From Chryseobacterium fluminis (GTDB lineage Bacteria; Bacteroidota; Bacteroidia; Flavobacteriales; Weeksellaceae), in contig NZ_CP111121.1 in NCBI RefSeq assembly GCF_026314945.1, positions 1,984,001 to 2,048,000 of the forward strand: DNA of 64,000 nt, in the 5' to 3' direction. Shown here one piece after another: positions 16,327-25,663 of this stretch. Every line of letters starts with the position of its first letter. Within the stretch, counting starts at the first letter, position 1. The notes under the pieces are model-generated. The model did no database searches. It saw only the letters and a program-made list of their open reading frames with translations, and was not told where the DNA came from. The position numbers were made by a program, and so were the translations under genes.

Positions 16327-17118
16327 CTAACTGTCTTTTCCGGTTCCGTACCCTTTTACGATCCCTCGCGGAGAATTTTGTATAAACTGAAGGATTTCAT
16401 CTCTTTCTGCAGTAGGAAGCATTTCTTTTTCAATATATAAGATTGCCTGTGAAACATTCATTTTCATCTGAAAGATCGCTCTGTAAATTTTCTGGATTTC
16501 AAAGATTTTCTCGTTGGTAAAACCTCGTCTTCTGAGTCCCACAGAGTTAATTCCTGCATAAGACATTGGCTCTCTGGCCACTTTTACGTACGGCGGAATA
16601 TCTTTCCTCACCAGAGTACCTCCGGAAATCATGACATGTTTCCCGATTTTACCAAATTGGTGAACAGCAGATAAACCTCCCATTACCGTATAGTCACCTA
16701 TTTCTACGTGACCAGCAATACCGCAACCGTTCACAATGATAACGTGATCTCCGATGACACAGTCGTGTGCAATATGAGAAGTGGCCATTATCAGGCAGTT
16801 TTTCCCAATTTTGGTAAATCCAAGGGCTTTTGTCCCCCTGTTTACCGTTACACATTCTCTGATCGTAGTTTCGTCACCGATAATGACCTGAGTATCTTCA
16901 CCGTCGAATTTTAAATCCTGAGGAATGGCTGAGATCACCGTTCCAGGAAAAATTCTGCAGTTTTTTCCGATCCTCGCTCCATCCATGATGGTGACATTCG
17001 GACCGATCCAAGTTCCTTCCCCGATTTCTACGTCACCGGCAATTGTAGTAAAAGGTTCTACAATTACATTTTTGCTGATTTTCGCGCGTTTATCTACGGC
17101 TGCTAATTGATGAATCAT
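16327..17118 (-). CDS. lpxA: Acyl-[ACP]--UDP-N-acetylglucosamine O-acyltransferase
   Basis: A 263-residue enzyme catalysing the first step of lipid A synthesis, 3-O-acylation of UDP-GlcNAc. Hexapeptide repeats fill residues 1-190 ('VIVEPFTTIAGDVEIGEGTWIGPNV'-like), including the catalytic histidine in 'SHIAHDCVIGDHV' (about 122-134) and the 'GGLSAVHQFGKIG' signature. A helical C-terminus ('IFEIQKIYRAIFQM') completes it. The start abuts the lpxC-fabZ stop, so these are translated from one transcript. Confidence 0.96.
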   Translation of the reverse strand: MIHQLAAVDKRAKISKNVIVEPFTTIAGDVEIGEGTWIGPNVTIMDGARIGKNCRIFPGTVISAIPQDLKFDGEDTQVIIGDETTIRECVTVNRGTKALGFTKIGKNCLIMATSHIAHDCVIGDHVIIVNGCGIAGHVEIGDYTVMGGLSAVHQFGKIGKHVMISGGTLVRKDIPPYVKVAREPMSYAGINSVGLRRRGFTNEKIFEIQKIYRAIFQMKMNVSQAILYIEKEMLPTAERDEILQFIQNSPRGIVKGYGTGKDS

Positions 17119-18516
17119 TTAATCAACTTTATTTTTTGCAACTTGGGCCATTAATTCTGCTTCTACCGCTACAGCATCTCCTACATACCCGTAACCCTGC
17201 ATATGCACAATACCTCTTCGGATAGGTTCTATTAATTCAATTTTGAAAATGATCGTATCTCCGGGTACTACTTTTCTTTTAAATTTCACCTTATCAATCT
17301 TAATGAAATAGGTAGAATAGTTTTCAGGATCCGGAACACTGGCCAATACGAGAATTCCTCCTGTCTGCGCCAAAGCTTCCACCTGGAGAACTCCCGGCAT
17401 CACAGGTTCTTTAGGGAAGTGACCTACGAAGAAGGGTTCGTTCATGGTTACGTTCTTCAGTCCTACTACATGAGAATCCGAAAGCTCAAGGATTTTATCA
17501 ATTAACAAAAACGGAGGTCTGTGAGGCATCAGCTTCATAATTCCGTTGATATCGAATACCGGCTCTTTTGTCAGATCAAAATCTGGAACGTTTTTCTTCT
17601 TCTGCAGTTTCCACTGACGGTTAAGTTTTTTCGCAAACTGGGTATTGACGAAATGCCCGGGCTTATTTGCAATGACTTTTCCTTTTATTTTCACTCCTGC
17701 CAAAGCTAAATCACCGATTACGTCCAGTAATTTGTGTCTTGCCGCTTCATTTGGATAATTTAGGTTCAGATTATCAAGAATTCCGTTGGGTCTGATCGAT
17801 ACTTCGTCTTTTCCGAAAGCTTTCTTTAATTTTTCCGTTGTATCGGGAGTCAGATCTTTATCTACGTATACAATAGCATTAGAAATATCTCCGCCTTTAA
17901 TAAGGCCATGATCTAAAAGCATTTCCAATTCATGTAAAAAACTGAATGTTCGCGCAGATGAAATCTCTTCTTTAAATTCTGAAATATTTTTTAAGGTCGC
18001 ATTCTGAGTTCCTAAAACTTTAGTTCCGAAATCAACCATCGTTGTAATTTCGTACGTATCTGAAGGGATAATGGTGATTTCAGATCCTGTAGCCGGATCG
18101 CTGTAGGTAAGAACCTCTTTTACCACCAGGTATTCTCTGGCCACACCCTGATCAACAACGCCGACGCTTTCAATGGCTTCTACAAAGAATTTTGAAGATC
18201 CGTCTAAAATCGGAGGTTCGGAAGCATCCATTTCTAACACTGCATTGTCAATATCACATCCAACTAAAGCGGCTAAAAGGTGCTCACATGTAGTAATTTT
18301 TACGCCTAGTTTTTCTAATGTCGTTCCTCTTTCTGTAGCTACAACATAGTTAACATCAGCTTCAACCTGAGGATGCCCCTCCAGATCTGTTCTTACGAAT
18401 ACAAAACCTGTATTTTCTTTTGCAGGCTTCATGGTTAATTTTACTTCTCTACCAGTATGAAGTCCGATTCCGGAAAGTGTCACTTCCTGTTGAAGTGTTT
18501 TCTGCATATCACTCAT
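17119..18516 (-). CDS. lpxC: Bifunctional LpxC deacetylase / FabZ dehydratase
   Basis: A 465-residue fusion typical of Bacteroidota. Residues 1-300 are LpxC (UDP-3-O-acyl-GlcNAc deacetylase) with zinc ligands in '[20 protein letters not shown]' (about 70) and '[17 protein letters not shown]' (about 252-268). Residues 310-465 are FabZ (3-hydroxyacyl-ACP dehydratase) with '[16 protein letters not shown]' and '[20 protein letters not shown]'. I chose the ATG at 18516, which overlaps the lpxD stop by 8 nt. The ATG at 18543 adds nine residues unlike the family. Confidence 0.95.
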   Translation of the reverse strand: MSDMQKTLQQEVTLSGIGLHTGREVKLTMKPAKENTGFVFVRTDLEGHPQVEADVNYVVATERGTTLEKLGVKITTCEHLLAALVGCDIDNAVLEMDASEPPILDGSSKFFVEAIESVGVVDQGVAREYLVVKEVLTYSDPATGSEITIIPSDTYEITTMVDFGTKVLGTQNATLKNISEFKEEISSARTFSFLHELEMLLDHGLIKGGDISNAIVYVDKDLTPDTTEKLKKAFGKDEVSIRPNGILDNLNLNYPNEAARHKLLDVIGDLALAGVKIKGKVIANKPGHFVNTQFAKKLNRQWKLQKKKNVPDFDLTKEPVFDINGIMKLMPHRPPFLLIDKILELSDSHVVGLKNVTMNEPFFVGHFPKEPVMPGVLQVEALAQTGGILVLASVPDPENYSTYFIKIDKVKFKRKVVPGDTIIFKIELIEPIRRGIVHMQGYGYVGDAVAVEAELMAQVAKNKVD

Positions 18517-19540
18517 TAGTTTTATCTTTTGAGGTATTCTCAAGATTGTTTATTTTGTTTACAATTTCAGGTAAATTCCTGAAATGCACATAACTTCTCA
18601 GATAGTCGTTATAGCTAATTGCCGGAGAGCCATACAAGGTTTCCCTGTCGTTCACACTGGAATTCACCCCGCTCTGAGCCTGAATTTTCACCTGACTGCC
18701 AATTTTAATGTGACCCACCACACCTACCTGGCCGCCAATCTGGTTCCAGTCACCGATGGTTGTAGATCCTGCAATTCCCGCCTGTGCTGCAATGACATTA
18801 TTCTTTCCTATTTTCACATTGTGTGCAATCTGGATAAGGTTATCTATTTTTGTACCTTTTCCAATGACTGTAGAGCCTATAGTCGCTCTATCGATACTGC
18901 AGTTTGATCCGATTTCCACGTCATCTTCAATGATCACATTTCCTAACTGAGGAATTTTTTTGAATCCTTCAGAAGTGGGCTGAAAACCGAACCCGTCACC
19001 CCCGATTACCGTATTGGAGTGTATCACACAATTATCGCCGATGATACAGTAATCATAAATTCTGGCTCCGCTGTCTATTTTACAGTTTTTACCTACTTTT
19101 ACCCCTTTTCCGATGTACACATGCGGAAAAATCTGAGATCCTTCTCCTATTTTTGCTTTCTCTGAGATATAGGTAAAGGCACCGATATAGACTTTATCAC
19201 CGATTACGGAAGTCTGATGAATGGAAGAACCATCTTCAATACCTTCTTTTCGGCCCTGCATTTCCTGATACAGGTTCATTAAAACCTGAAATGAAAGATA
19301 GGCATCTTTTACGGCAATAACAGTTGAGTTATAAGAATCTTTTTCCAGAAGGGTTTCAGAAACAATAATCACGGAACAGTTTGAAGTGTCCAGATAATGG
19401 GAAAAGCGATCCTGTGCTATAAAAGAAAGATGCCCCGTTTCTCCACTTTCAATTGGTGAAACGCCAGTAATAAGTGCATTTTCGTCACCTATTATTTTCC
19501 CGTCAATAAAACTTGCAATTTGCGAAGCTGTAAATTCCAT
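18509..19540 (-). CDS. lpxD: UDP-3-O-acylglucosamine N-acyltransferase
   Basis: A 343-residue enzyme of the third lipid A step. The N-terminal domain ('[18 protein letters not shown]') is followed by hexapeptide repeats from about residue 105. The catalytic histidine is in '[18 protein letters not shown]' (about 240) and a C-terminal helix ends the protein. The ATG at 19540 is preferred over the one at 19549 because the -7 element TATCTTTG at 19547-19554 overlaps the longer start. The gene heads the lpxD-lpxC/fabZ-lpxA-efp operon. Confidence 0.95.
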   Translation of the reverse strand: MEFTASQIASFIDGKIIGDENALITGVSPIESGETGHLSFIAQDRFSHYLDTSNCSVIIVSETLLEKDSYNSTVIAVKDAYLSFQVLMNLYQEMQGRKEGIEDGSSIHQTSVIGDKVYIGAFTYISEKAKIGEGSQIFPHVYIGKGVKVGKNCKIDSGARIYDYCIIGDNCVIHSNTVIGGDGFGFQPTSEGFKKIPQLGNVIIEDDVEIGSNCSIDRATIGSTVIGKGTKIDNLIQIAHNVKIGKNNVIAAQAGIAGSTTIGDWNQIGGQVGVVGHIKIGSQVKIQAQSGVNSSVNDRETLYGSPAISYNDYLRSYVHFRNLPEIVNKINNLENTSKDKTNE

Positions 19541-19546
19541 ATTCTG

Positions 19547-19575
19547 CAAAGATAAGAAATTCTGTAATTCGCAAA
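19547..19575 (-). promoter_or_regulatory. Promoter of the lipid A operon
   Basis: On the minus strand TTTG, a 17-nt spacer and TATCTTTG match the Bacteroidota promoter well. The -7 element ends 6 nt before the lpxD ATG at 19540, predicting a leaderless or nearly leaderless mRNA for lipid A genes. Confidence 0.65.
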
Positions 19576-19612
19576 CATTTTTTAGTTTTCGGATCGTAAA
19601 TTTTAATATACT

Positions 19613-20839
19613 TTAAGAAATTATGGCAGGCATATCTCTGGGAAAGGTGAGAATATACCTGGTCGTTTTATTGATCATCAAGCCAGACAAGAGCTGGTCC
19701 TGCGACTCCTCCATTCTGATTTTCTGACCGTTTTTCTGCAGTAAATAAATGGGCTGTTTCTCGGTGTCATAAGGAAGAAGTTTTCTTTTGATTTCGTGAA
19801 CCAGCTCAGCACCATTGTCAATTTCGAAAAATTCATTAACATTCTTTATTTTTTCTTCAATAAAATCACGGTTATAGGCATGAGATGAAATCACGGTCTT
19901 CGGAAGGTTTCTCTGGATGACACACCGACACCAATATGACAAAATGAAATCATCTGAGTTTTGCCAGCTTTTCATGGCCTGAATAATATCATTATCATCG
20001 AGCTGGGTAAACCTTTGGATGTCTTCCTCTGTAGCTGCACTTTTTCCTCGGTGTAAAAAGTAATTTAAATTTTCTGTAGCGGTAAGAGATATGCCGCGGG
20101 AAACAAGATATTTTGCGCGTTCCAGAATTTTTACCAGAAGAAACTCGGCCAAAGCTGAGGTTTTATGATAATATACCTGCCAGTACATGAACATCCGAGC
20201 AGTAAGAAAGTTTTCAATAGAGTAAATTCCTTTTGCATCGATCACCAGCTCTCCCTCCTCACAGACATTCATCATGGAAACAATTCGCTGGGTATTGATA
20301 TTTCCTTCAGAAACCCCTGTAAAAAAGCTGTCCCGTTTTAAATAGTCCAACCTGTCGACATCGAGCTGTGAGGAGATAAGCTGATTAAAAAATTTCCGGT
20401 GATATTTCCCCTGAAACATTTCAATGGCAACGGACAATTCCCCGTTGAATTCATCATTCAGCCGATTCATTAGTAATAAAGAGAGGTTTTCGTGATGCCA
20501 GTCGTCCATCAACATACTTTCCAGGGCGTGAGAAAAAGGACCATGACCAATATCATGCATTAAGATAGCCAGCATTGCTCCTTTTTCTTCCTCTTCAGAA
20601 ATTTTCACCCCTTTTTGTCTCAACGTTTCGATAGCCGTAAACATCAGGTGCATTGCTCCTAACGCATGATGAAACCTGGTGTGCGTTGCTCCCGGAAATA
20701 TCAGATTCAGAAGTCCGGTCTGGCCTATTCTTCTTAATCTCTGAAAATAGGGATGTTCAATGATATCAAATAGAATTTCATGAGGAATCCTTATAAATCC
20801 GTGAACCGGATCGTTGATGATCTTAAGCTTATTCTGCAT
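19613..20839 (-). CDS. HD-domain phosphohydrolase
   Basis: A 408-residue cytoplasmic metal-dependent phosphohydrolase of the dGTPase/SAMHD1-like HD group. Metal-binding motifs are 'HTRFHHALGAMHL' (about 53-65) and 'MLHDIGHGPFSHALE' (about 92-106), with a further 'QLDVDRLDYLKRDSFFTGV' (about 156-174) typical of the family. The C-terminal 100 residues are mixed. Substrates in this subgroup are not established, and nucleotide triphosphates are likely. It lies just upstream of the lipid A operon but has its own promoter. Confidence 0.9.
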   Translation of the reverse strand: MQNKLKIINDPVHGFIRIPHEILFDIIEHPYFQRLRRIGQTGLLNLIFPGATHTRFHHALGAMHLMFTAIETLRQKGVKISEEEEKGAMLAILMHDIGHGPFSHALESMLMDDWHHENLSLLLMNRLNDEFNGELSVAIEMFQGKYHRKFFNQLISSQLDVDRLDYLKRDSFFTGVSEGNINTQRIVSMMNVCEEGELVIDAKGIYSIENFLTARMFMYWQVYYHKTSALAEFLLVKILERAKYLVSRGISLTATENLNYFLHRGKSAATEEDIQRFTQLDDNDIIQAMKSWQNSDDFILSYWCRCVIQRNLPKTVISSHAYNRDFIEEKIKNVNEFFEIDNGAELVHEIKRKLLPYDTEKQPIYLLQKNGQKIRMEESQDQLLSGLMINKTTRYILTFPRDMPAIIS

Positions 20840-20861
20840 TAGAAATATCCTTTTTATGCTG

Positions 20862-20889
20862 CAAAATTAAGGTTTTAAAGTTAATTCAA
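20862..20889 (-). promoter_or_regulatory. Promoter of the HD phosphohydrolase gene
   Basis: TTG, a 17-nt spacer and TAATTTTG on the minus strand. The -7 ends about 22 nt before the ATG at 20839. Confidence 0.6.
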
Positions 20890-21094
20890 CAGTTGATCAG
20901 CATACAATTGTGTATTCAGCCCAATCCCAATAATTAATCAATAAAATATTTTTTGATTTTTTTTATTCAAGCTGTCAGGTTCTAATGAGACATCCGACTA
21001 TATTATCATGCTGATTAATATTTCCACAAAAAACGTTTGTCAGCAGATAAAATGTAAATCTGAAAACAGCATTAATATAATAAATACAAACATT

Positions 21095-22132
21095 ATGAAA
21101 AATTATTTTATGATTCAACCTAAAAAATTATTTGCCTCAACTCTATTTTTGAGCTTAGCATTCAGTATTTCCTGCAGTAATAACAATGAAAACGCTCCTT
21201 TGCCTAAACCTTTTGAGGAAAAAATCGTTATTGCAAACCGTGGCAGTGCCAGTGTCAGCTTCATTGATCCCGCTACCAATTCTGTGACTAAAACATTACC
21301 TATTCCCAATTCGGAACCCATGTATGTGGTCTATGTTCCAAAAACGGACAAACTCTATGTAGGGGACAGGGCAGGAAAAAAAGTATATATCATTAATCCG
21401 CAAAACCAGGCAATTGAAAGCTCTGTAAGCGTTGGAAACGGTGTGTTCCACATGTGGGCCGATGGCAATGGAAAAGAATTATGGGTAGCCAATGACATAG
21501 ACAATACGGTTTCCGTTATTAATCTGGCATCAAACACAGTGACAAAAACCATCGATGTAGGGATGAAGCCACATGATGTATTTTTGACGCCTGATGGTAC
21601 CGCAGCTTACGTTTCCGTAATATCCAGCGATTCTTCTCCTGATAAGGTTTTTAAATATTCAACATCAAATTATACAAAAACCAATGAAGTACTGGTCGGA
21701 AAAGACCCTCATCTCTTCCGCCTTTCTGATAACAGATTATATGTTCCCTGTCAGTCCGGAAAAGTATATTCCCTAAATGCAGATACCATGGATCTGGTTT
21801 TTGAAAAAGACTATACCGGAGCTCACGGGGTTTTCCCATCTCCGGATCAACACATCCTTTTCGTAAGCAATATCACCGGGGCGCAGCTATACTCAATCAG
21901 TACCGCGACAGGTAGCCCGGCAAGCAATCCTCTACCATCACCTACTCCTGTTCCTCACAATATTGTAGTAAATCAGCAGGGAAACAAAATGTTCGTCACT
22001 CATTCCGGGGCCTCTGCCAATACGGTGTCTGCTTATAATATTGCTTCATCAGGAACCCTTACCCCATCCTCTACCATCACGGTAGGAACCAATCCTTTTG
22101 GTCTGGCTTACTATAAAAGAAAACAAAACTGA
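21095..22132 (+). CDS. YVTN-type beta-propeller lipoprotein
   Basis: A 345-residue protein from the ATG at 21095. The N-terminus ends in a lipobox ('LAFSISCSNN'), so it should be lipid-anchored. The rest is a repeated seven-blade-type propeller: 'IANRGSASVSFIDPATNSV', 'LYVGDRAGKKVYIINPQ', 'LWVANDIDNTVSVINLASN', 'PHDVFLTPDGTAAYVSV', 'HGVFPSPDQHILFVSN'. YncE-like propellers bind proteins or ligands and are rarely enzymes. Earlier in-frame ATGs (from 21008) give a polar extension before the signal peptide and were rejected. Confidence 0.85.
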   Translation: MKNYFMIQPKKLFASTLFLSLAFSISCSNNNENAPLPKPFEEKIVIANRGSASVSFIDPATNSVTKTLPIPNSEPMYVVYVPKTDKLYVGDRAGKKVYIINPQNQAIESSVSVGNGVFHMWADGNGKELWVANDIDNTVSVINLASNTVTKTIDVGMKPHDVFLTPDGTAAYVSVISSDSSPDKVFKYSTSNYTKTNEVLVGKDPHLFRLSDNRLYVPCQSGKVYSLNADTMDLVFEKDYTGAHGVFPSPDQHILFVSNITGAQLYSISTATGSPASNPLPSPTPVPHNIVVNQQGNKMFVTHSGASANTVSAYNIASSGTLTPSSTITVGTNPFGLAYYKRKQN

Positions 22133-22149
22133 TTCAATAAAGACACAAA

Positions 22150-22704
22150 ATGGAAAAATTCTGGAAAAAAGGAATGTCTTTTGAGTCTTATATTGGCGGG
22201 ATCCAAAGTAAAATTGAGGCTCAGGAAAACAATGAGTTGGCAGACAAGCAGCTGTTAACAATTCAAAGGGCTCATCATATCATGGAAAATTATATTCCGG
22301 ATCTGAAACAGCAAAAAAAGCTGGAAGAGAAAAATTTTCACGGCAGGATACTAATTATTGCTGAAGACTGGTGTGGTGACTGTAGCCAGGCTATTCCTGT
22401 CATTGAAAAGTTTTTTGATAGCAGAAATCCTCTGAAAATTCTTTATCGGAACGAAAATCCTGATCTGATGAGATTATTTTTAACGAACGGCAATGAAGCA
22501 ATACCAATTGTCATTTTTCTTGATGAAAACTTCAATCTCATCTCCCACTGGGGTCCCCGAACCCGGCACGGACTTGAACTTCTGGCAAAATTCAAACACG
22601 ATCCCGATCAGTATCCAAGATCAGTATTTTTAAATGATCTTCAGGTGTATTATGAGAGGAACAGTGGTTTTGATATTGTAGAAGAAATTCTGGAAATTTT
22701 ATAA
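22150..22704 (+). CDS. Thioredoxin family protein
   Basis: A 184-residue protein without a signal peptide. A thioredoxin fold occupies about 60-160 with the redox motif 'EDWCGDCSQAIPVIEKF' (CGDC active site, about residue 76) and a cis-proline region 'NEAIPIVIFLDEN'. The N-terminal 55 residues are helical. It probably reduces cytoplasmic disulfides, with no known partner. It is 17 nt after the propeller lipoprotein gene and may be co-transcribed, though the two act in different compartments. Confidence 0.85.
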   Translation: MEKFWKKGMSFESYIGGIQSKIEAQENNELADKQLLTIQRAHHIMENYIPDLKQQKKLEEKNFHGRILIIAEDWCGDCSQAIPVIEKFFDSRNPLKILYRNENPDLMRLFLTNGNEAIPIVIFLDENFNLISHWGPRTRHGLELLAKFKHDPDQYPRSVFLNDLQVYYERNSGFDIVEEILEIL

Positions 22705-22714
22705 ATAAACTTTT

Positions 22715-22747
22715 AAGCCAATTGCAGATCTGTAATTGGCTTTTCTT
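22715..22747 (+). terminator. Terminator after the thioredoxin-like gene
   Basis: Stem AAGCCAATT/AATTGGCTT with an internal CAGATCTG palindrome and a TTTTC tail, 11 nt after the stop. Confidence 0.75.
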
Positions 22748-22934
22748 TGAGGATTAATTATTTTTTTAAAGTTCTTTCGGCAATCGTTTAAAAACAGTAA
22801 ATTGATGCACAGATCAGCAAACAGACTGCGCCATAGTTTTTAACTAATATTTAACCTTTTAGCCACTTTTTTGTGGGTTTTTATAAGGGAAATGGTCGGT
22901 GATTTGATAGTACAACCATGTAAAAAAAAGATTT

Positions 22935-24479
22935 ATGTCGGAAAAAATATTATGGATAGATGATGAAATAGATTTACTCAAACCTCACATCGTATTTTTG
23001 GAAAAAAAAGGGTATCACGTAACCCCCGTTAATAATGTGAATGAAGCATTGGACTTAATGGACTCTGAAAAGTTCGCACTAACTCTGATTGACGAAAATA
23101 TGCCCGGAATTTCAGGACTTGAAGCAATACCGATGATTAAGGAGAAAGACAACGCTCTTAAAATCGTAATGGTAACAAAAAGCGAAGAAGAGCATATTAT
23201 GGAAGAAGCCATCGGTTCACAGATTGCCGATTATATTTTAAAGCCCGTGAATCCTAACCAGATTTTATTATCCCTCAAGAAAAATCTTCAGGAAGAAAAC
23301 CTGGTTGAGCAGAAAACCATTCTCCAGTATCAGCAGGAGTTCAGGAATCTTTCTATGGAACTTTCTTATCTGCGAACTTACCAGGAATGGGCAGAATATT
23401 ACAAAAAGATTGTGAACTGGGAGCTTAAGTTTGACAAGGTCGCTGATAATGAGTTTGCCGATCTTCTTCAATCTCAGAAGGAAGAGGCCAATATCCAGTT
23501 TGCAAAATTTATCGAAAACAATTATGAGGAATGGCTCACCGGAAATGACAAGCCCAATATGAGCCACACCCTGTTTAAAGAAAAGGTAAAACCCGAAGTA
23601 GAGAAAGAAAAAGTTCTTTTACTTATGGTAGATAATCTGCGTTATGACCAATGGAAGGTTATTGAACCCCTGTTTACCAAATTTTACAATAAGGTATCGG
23701 AAGATTATTACTACAGTATTCTTCCTACTGCTACTCAATATGCAAGAAATTCATTCTTTGCCGGCCTGATGCCTTCAGAAATTGAAAAGCGTTTTCCTGA
23801 TAAGTGGTTTAATGATAATGAAGACGGAAATAAAAACGAATTTGAACGCGATTTCCTGGAAGATCAGATGAAAAGAATTGGCCTAAGTTCCAAATCAATG
23901 AAATATCTGAAAGTGCTGAATGCCGATTTTGAAAAAAAGATTTATGATGACTTTAACCAGCACAAAAACAATGATCTTCTGGTGATTGTTTATAATTTTA
24001 TTGATATTCTTTCTCATGCAAAGACAGATAATCACATTGTTGACCAGTTAATTCGTGATGATAAGACCTTCCGCTCTTTAACTTTGAACTGGTTTGAGAA
24101 TTCATCCCTGCTTAAAATTATCAAGTTAGCCGCAGAAAGCGGATTTAAGCTTGTCATTACCACCGATCACGGAACGGTATATGTAAAAAAACCAAGCAAA
24201 GTGGTGGGCGACAGAGAAACGTCTACCAACATCCGTTACAAAACAGGAAAAAGCCTAACGTATGATGACAGCGATGTCTGGGCCATCACCAATCCCGAAA
24301 AATTATTCTTACCAAAAGGAAATTTAAGCTCGAAGTATATTTTTGCTAAAAATAATATTTTCCTCGCCTATCCTAAGAATTATAACCACTTTGTGAACTA
24401 TTATAAAGAAACCTATCAGCATGGCGGTATTTCTCTGGAGGAATGCATCATCCCGATCAGTATTTTAGAGCCTAAATAA
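22935..24479 (+). CDS. porX: PorX: response regulator with PglZ phosphatase domain
   Basis: A 514-residue regulator of type IX secretion gene expression and gliding/secretion functions in Bacteroidota. The receiver domain (1-120) has the acidic pair in 'WIDDEID', the phospho-acceptor aspartate in 'LTLIDENMPG' (about 54) and lysine in 'YILKPVNP' (about 104). A helical linker (125-200) leads to an alkaline-phosphatase-like PglZ domain with metal-site motifs 'LLLMVDNLRYDQW' (about 231), 'YNFIDILSHAKTD' and 'VITTDHGT' (about 410). The partner kinase PorY is not in the window. Confidence 0.95.
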   Translation: MSEKILWIDDEIDLLKPHIVFLEKKGYHVTPVNNVNEALDLMDSEKFALTLIDENMPGISGLEAIPMIKEKDNALKIVMVTKSEEEHIMEEAIGSQIADYILKPVNPNQILLSLKKNLQEENLVEQKTILQYQQEFRNLSMELSYLRTYQEWAEYYKKIVNWELKFDKVADNEFADLLQSQKEEANIQFAKFIENNYEEWLTGNDKPNMSHTLFKEKVKPEVEKEKVLLLMVDNLRYDQWKVIEPLFTKFYNKVSEDYYYSILPTATQYARNSFFAGLMPSEIEKRFPDKWFNDNEDGNKNEFERDFLEDQMKRIGLSSKSMKYLKVLNADFEKKIYDDFNQHKNNDLLVIVYNFIDILSHAKTDNHIVDQLIRDDKTFRSLTLNWFENSSLLKIIKLAAESGFKLVITTDHGTVYVKKPSKVVGDRETSTNIRYKTGKSLTYDDSDVWAITNPEKLFLPKGNLSSKYIFAKNNIFLAYPKNYNHFVNYYKETYQHGGISLEECIIPISILEPK

Positions 24480-24510
24480 TTCTCATAACTTATTTAACTC
24501 AGAATTTGAG

Positions 24511-24550
24511 GAAGCGGAAAAAATCGAATGATTTTTTCCGCTTCTTTTTT
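24511..24550 (+). terminator. Terminator after porX
   Basis: A 15-bp stem beginning GAAGCGGAAAAAATC with loop GAAT and a TTTTTTATT tail. Confidence 0.88.
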
Positions 24551-24555
24551 ATTAA

Positions 24556-24563
24556 TACTTTTG
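24556..24563 (+). promoter_or_regulatory. -7 element of xth
   Basis: TACTTTTG fits TAnnTTTG. It is four bases from the xth ATG, predicting a leaderless mRNA, and lies directly behind the porX terminator. Confidence 0.5.
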
Positions 24564-24567
24564 AATC

Positions 24568-25242
24568 ATGAAATTAATTACTTATAACGTCAACGGAATC
24601 CGTGCCGCTTTCACAAAGGATTTCCTGAGTTGGCTGCAAGCTGCAGATCCTGATATTATCTGCATTCAGGAAAGCAAAGCGGGAAACGACCAGATTGATA
24701 TCGAAAGCCTTGAAAAAGCGGGCTATCTCAGTTACTGGCACTCAGCAGTAAGAAAAGGCTACAGTGGGGTCGGAATAGCATCAAAAACAGCACCCCATCA
24801 TGTGGAGTATGGCTGTGGCATTGAAAGCTATGATAATGAAGGTAGGATTATCCGCGCGGACTTTGACGGATTTTCTGTGATTTCAGTCTATGTTCCTTCT
24901 GCTTCTAATATTGAAAGGCTGGAATTTAAAATGCAGTTTTGTCATGACTTTTCAGAATATATAAAAAAATTAAAAAAAGAAATTCCAAACCTGATCATTT
25001 CGGGAGACTTTAATATCTGTCATGAAGCTATTGATATTCATGATCCGGTTCGTTTAAAGAATGTTTCAGGATTTTTGCCTATGGAAAGGGAATGGATGAC
25101 GGATTTCATCAATGAATGTGAACTGATCGACAGCTTCAGATATTTTAACCGTGAACCGGACCATTATACCTGGTGGAGTTACAGACAGAATTCAAGGGCA
25201 AAAAATAAAGGCTGGCGATTGGATTATAACGGATCAGTATAA
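24568..25242 (+). pseudogene. xth: Exodeoxyribonuclease III, 5' part, interrupted by an insertion sequence
   Basis: Residues 1-221 are exodeoxyribonuclease III, the AP endonuclease and 3'-5' exonuclease of base-excision repair: 'KLITYNVNGIRAAFTK', the metal glutamate in 'ICIQESKA' (about 35) and 'IISGDFNICHEAIDIHDP' (about 149-166). At 25230 the reading frame enters an insertion sequence, adds 'GSV' and stops, giving 224 residues. The missing tail, including the catalytic Asp-His pair of 'SDHCPALVEL', lies intact at 26640-26741. Joined, the two parts give 254 residues, the normal family length. The truncated protein should be inactive. Confidence 0.93.
25223..25230. repeat. Left 8-bp target-site duplication
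   Basis: ATTATAAC directly precedes the left IS end and is repeated at 26632-26639 after the right end. The length fits ISL3-family transposition. Confidence 0.92.
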
Positions 25243-25246
25243 AAAG

Positions 25247-25277
25247 TTGGGGAGAAAAATTAATAAATGTAATTTTA
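25247..25277 (+). promoter_or_regulatory. Transposase promoter at the IS left end
   Basis: TTG inside the left inverted repeat (25247-25249), a 20-nt spacer and TAATTTTA (25270-25277) resemble the Bacteroidota promoter with one -7 mismatch. The -7 ends 4 nt before the first ORF. Confidence 0.4.
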
Positions 25278-25281
25278 CCAG

Positions 25282-25635
25282 ATGTCATCTGAGAAAGAAT
25301 TATTAAAATTACTGTTACCGGAATATCTGGTTGAATACTTTGATATTACCCATTTTGAAGAAAAAGAAGGATTGCTTCATCTTTATTTTGAGGAAAAAAA
25401 TACTGTTCCCAAAGAGCTTTCCTCTTTGCATCTACAATCCAAAGGCTTTCATGAAGAAATCACGGTTAATGACTTTCCTCTCCGTGGAAAACCTGTAAAA
25501 CTTCACATCAGACGAAGAAGATGGACCGATATAAAATCTGGTAAGATCCTGCAGAGAGACTGGAATCTCATTGCCGTTGGAACCCGCATGACAAAGGACT
25601 TTGCGGAGTTCTTAAAAAAAATCAGCCGATACTAA
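25282..25635 (+). CDS. ISAon1-type transposase, N-terminal part (ORF1)
   Basis: A 117-residue protein forming the N-terminal DNA-binding part of the transposase. It begins 'MSSEKELLKLLLPEYLVEYF', has a charged beta-rich middle ('GLLHLYFEEKNT'), and ends with 'HIRRRRWTDIKSGKI' and 'GTRMTKDFAEFLKK'. It runs into a stop 28 nt before ORF2. At the A7 run 25614-25620 a one-base forward shift would continue into the ORF2 frame. Confidence 0.88.
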   Translation: MSSEKELLKLLLPEYLVEYFDITHFEEKEGLLHLYFEEKNTVPKELSSLHLQSKGFHEEITVNDFPLRGKPVKLHIRRRRWTDIKSGKILQRDWNLIAVGTRMTKDFAEFLKKISRY

Positions 25636-25663
25636 AGCCCTTCCCTTAGAAACCATCGGTGAG

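Noticed and set aside
21008..21094. Longer start for the beta-propeller lipoprotein
   Set aside because: It would place a polar extension before the signal peptide and lipobox, which would block export.
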